DNA from: JBBDSJ01 sp040905025
Lineage (GTDB): Bacteria > Pseudomonadota > Gammaproteobacteria > Methylohalomonadales > Methylohalomonadaceae
Assembly: GCA_040905025.1 (NCBI GenBank)
Contig: JBBDSJ010000043.1
Coordinates: 1-8,291, forward strand
Direction of reading: 5' to 3'
DNA: 8,291 nucleotides
The notes beneath the pieces were generated by a model, which ran no database searches, was not told the origin of the DNA, and was given only the letters and a program-made list of their open reading frames with translations. The position numbers were made by a program, and so were the translations under genes. Positions 6,094-8,291 of the stretch are shown here, piece by piece (position 1 is the stretch's first letter; each line of letters opens with the position of its first letter).

Positions 6094-8291
6094 TCATGAT
6101 ATCTGCTTCTCGTTACTTGTTTTGCTATTTTGACTTGTCATTTTGGTGTACAGATCAAAGAGTTTTTCCAGCCGTTCGGTGTCGTTCTTAAATCTGCGGC
6201 CAATATAGATGCGTTCCAGCACTTCATCATTGCGCTCGTGGGCGTGAAGCAGGTCATCCGGCATCTTTTCAGGATCATAAAGGTCGGCAATGGTGTCGGG
6301 AAAATGTGCTTCTCGCGCGAGAAGGATATCTTCAGCGCAGCGGGTTAAGTCTTTCTTGTTTTTTTCGGTAAGATTAGGGACGGGGAAAGTATTCCAGCCA
6401 AGGGTGTTGGAATAGGAAAAATCTGTTCTCATTCGTGCGCATACAGTTCCTATCCACGCCCAGTGCAGACGTGAGGCAATAATAGACATATTCCATAGAG
6501 GTGCATCATATAAAGCAAAAGCTTTTTCCTGAACAATATCTTTTGGTCTTAATATACCTACGGGAAGATAGGGTCTGTTTTCAGAACTAATTCTTGGAAC
6601 AACTATTGTGCATTCTACGGAAGTATACTGTTCACGAAATTTATATGGTGTTAAAGATAGTTTTTGCGCAGATGCGTCTTTTTTTGCCGCTGCCCGATTA
6701 ATTGCTACCGCTTTGATTCGTTGAGCAATTGGATCAATACTCATTGCTTGATCTAGTTCGCTTTCATAAATCCATATGCAGGCTCTTGGCGATGATGAAA
6801 TAAATTCCTTTGAACCATAAAAAGGGCGTATGAATTTATCAGCCGCTTGGTTTTCCGCAACAATCTTTCTGGCTTCCTCATTCGATAGTATCAATGCGCT
6901 TCCATAGTATGGGTGGTTGCCAAACTGCATAGGTGTAAGGCCACAAAGTGGTTTAGATTTTGCGTTAACTTCTATATTTGGAGCACATACCAGATAAGCA
7001 TTGATGTATTCTGCTCTTTTCTCAATAGTTTTATTTTTGTCACTGATAGAAAATAATCGTCTTGTTTTTCCAGCATGATTGGACAATCCAACAATAACCA
7101 CGGTTACTCCAGCATTATGACTGGCTAGATTCGCCCATTTAAACGATGTGTGGGCAAACGTAATCTCGTGGCCCATGTCAAATATCAACGGCCATAAAAT
7201 GGGTACTTGCTGCCCTTGACAAATTGAGTTTGTTGATACAAAGGCAGTAGCAGAACTAGTGTGGTTGCCGTAGTCTGCCGCTTTCATAAACCAACCAGCC
7301 ACATAATCAAGCGACTTCCAGCTTTTTGTGCGATAGTCAAATATGGCTTTCAAATCTGACTTCTGATCATCCGATTGCCATTTACTCCCCAAATACGGAG
7401 GATTACCACAAATATAGGTCTCCCCGCCTTCATTCTCGAAATCAATCTGTGCCTGGTCGAGAGGCGTACTGAAAAGATCGTCACCGAGTAATTTCACTCC
7501 TGTGCCGGTGGGCGGGCAGATTGAAAGCCAGTCCAGCCTTAACGCATTGCCACAGGTGATCCAGTTTTGTGTGTCCAGCGGCAGGAATTCCGCCAGCGCG
7601 AGTTTTTGTCCGCGATAATGTAAATCGCATTGATATTCTGCAATGATTAATGCCAGCCGTGCTATCTCGGCAGGGAAATCCCGCAGCTCTATGCCGCGAA
7701 AATTGGTCAGTGGTATTTCCGTCGGGCGGCCTTTTTCTCCGCGTCGATTGTTTATCTCTGATTCTATCTCGCGCATCTGCTTGTAAGCGATGACCAGAAA
7801 GTTGCCCGAACCGCAGGCAGGATCAAACACGCGGATATTGGATATGCGTTTGCGCAGGTTTAACAGTTTTCTGGGGTTGTCGCCTGCCTGTTCCAGTTGT
7901 TCGCGCAGGTCGTCCAGAAACAGTGGGTTCAGCACCTTGAGGATATTGGGTACGCTGGTGTAGTGCATACCCAGGGCGCCGCGTTCTTCATCATCGGCCA
8001 CGGCCTGGATCATCGAGCCGAATATATCGGGGTTGATCTGCTGCCAGTCCAGTGTGCCCACATGTAACAGATAGGATCGTGCAATTTTGCTGAAGCGCGG
8101 CACGTCCGTGCTGCCGGAAAACAGCCCGCCATTGACATAGGGGAATTTATCCGCCCAGGAGCGGATGTTTTCCTTTTTGCGGTCTGCTGTTTTGGTATTC
8201 ATTGAGCGGAAGATTTCACTGATCACCTCATGGGTGTTGGAGGAATCTTTCGCGCTCATTTGCTCGATGGTGCTGGTAAACAAATCATCAC
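6094..8291 (-). CDS. MmeI-like N6-adenine DNA methyltransferase, C-terminal part (N-terminus off the right edge)
   Basis: The frame is open through base 8291, so the TTG at 8283 is an internal Leu codon, not a start; about 731 residues are present and the TGA is at 6094-6096. Counting from 8283: a helical linker with FPYVNGGLF (47-55) and GMHYTS (105-110); the AdoMet site FDPACGSGNF (153-162); the acidic FRGIEL loop (195-200); the catalytic NPPYLGSKW (294-302), marking an adenine-N6 enzyme of the gamma order; a target-recognition region with FIRPFYGSKEFI (484-495), VVPRISSENR (561-570) and NTFPVP (631-636); and the conserved tail DLYDPEKMP...AH..ND (668-686). This order matches MmeI/Type IIL proteins, which are about 920 residues and join nuclease, methylase and specificity in one chain. 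The missing part, roughly 190 residues, is where a PD-ExK nuclease would be, so whether it cuts DNA cannot be told. The next gene downstream is a broken helicase 2 bp away. Confidence 0.88.
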   Translation of the reverse strand, partial: DDLFTSTIEQMSAKDSSNTHEVISEIFRSMNTKTADRKKENIRSWADKFPYVNGGLFSGSTDVPRFSKIARSYLLHVGTLDWQQINPDIFGSMIQAVADDEERGALGMHYTSVPNILKVLNPLFLDDLREQLEQAGDNPRKLLNLRKRISNIRVFDPACGSGNFLVIAYKQMREIESEINNRRGEKGRPTEIPLTNFRGIELRDFPAEIARLALIIAEYQCDLHYRGQKLALAEFLPLDTQNWITCGNALRLDWLSICPPTGTGVKLLGDDLFSTPLDQAQIDFENEGGETYICGNPPYLGSKWQSDDQKSDLKAIFDYRTKSWKSLDYVAGWFMKAADYGNHTSSATAFVSTNSICQGQQVPILWPLIFDMGHEITFAHTSFKWANLASHNAGVTVVIVGLSNHAGKTRRLFSISDKNKTIEKRAEYINAYLVCAPNIEVNAKSKPLCGLTPMQFGNHPYYGSALILSNEEARKIVAENQAADKFIRPFYGSKEFISSSPRACIWIYESELDQAMSIDPIAQRIKAVAINRAAAKKDASAQKLSLTPYKFREQYTSVECTIVVPRISSENRPYLPVGILRPKDIVQEKAFALYDAPLWNMSIIASRLHWAWIGTVCARMRTDFSYSNTLGWNTFPVPNLTEKNKKDLTRCAEDILLAREAHFPDTIADLYDPEKMPDDLLHAHERNDEVLERIYIGRRFKNDTERLEKLFDLYTKMTSQNSKTSNEKQIS

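Noticed and set aside
5931..6191. Plus-strand ORF of 86 codons starting with TTG
   Set aside because: It overlaps the 3' end of the methylase and the helicase remnant on the other strand, has no ribosome site and shows no recognisable motif.
8281..8283. TTG as the start codon of the methylase
   Set aside because: The frame stays open to the window edge, and MmeI-like enzymes have about 190 more residues before this point.
1..8291. CRISPR arrays, tRNA or rRNA genes
   Set aside because: No regularly spaced repeats of 25-40 bp and no tRNA-like cloverleaf or conserved rRNA segments were seen on either strand.

Overview
The window looks like part of a defence/restriction island in a proteobacterium. 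The evidence for the host is indirect: the transposase resembles IS256-family enzymes common in Gamma/Betaproteobacteria, GC is about 50% with mosaic composition, and Shine-Dalgarno sites are ordinary. No ribosomal or core gene fixes the taxonomy. Every gene I can support lies on the minus strand, so transcription runs from the right edge to the left.

Layout, left to right. Bases 2-1385 are a complete IS256-family insertion sequence with imperfect 35-bp terminal inverted repeats and an intact DDE transposase; its left end nearly coincides with the window edge. Bases 1386-1706 are a mostly empty, partly AT-rich spacer with one doubtful 40-codon plus-strand ORF and a 12-bp direct repeat. Bases 1707-5618 encode a 1303-residue Rad50/RloC-like ATPase with a split ABC-type ATPase head, a CxxC zinc-hook-like motif between the half-heads, an RxxxE...NxxHH region resembling the anticodon-nuclease part of RloC/PrrC, and a long C-terminal extension that reads as two tandem LexA/S24-peptidase-like beta domains without an evident catalytic Ser/Lys pair. 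Bases 5619-5890 form its upstream region with a weak promoter candidate. Bases 5891-6091 carry the decayed 5' end of a DEAD/DEAH-type helicase gene, starting 2 bp after the methylase stop and broken by a nonsense codon just before a mutated Walker A motif. Bases 6094-8291 are the C-terminal three quarters or so of an MmeI-like (Type IIL-style) N6-adenine DNA methyltransferase running off the right edge; its predicted target-recognition segment is much richer in AT than the rest of the gene.

Proposed logic (inference): an MmeI-like methylase was once followed by a translationally linked helicase. The helicase has been lost, and a self-contained ATPase with a possible toxic nuclease site and LexA-like tail now sits immediately downstream. 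RloC proteins are known to be encoded near restriction-modification loci and to respond to DNA stress, so this pairing may be a modification enzyme plus a suicide-type guard. The unusual element is the 1303-aa ATPase, whose combination of modules I cannot match to a named system.
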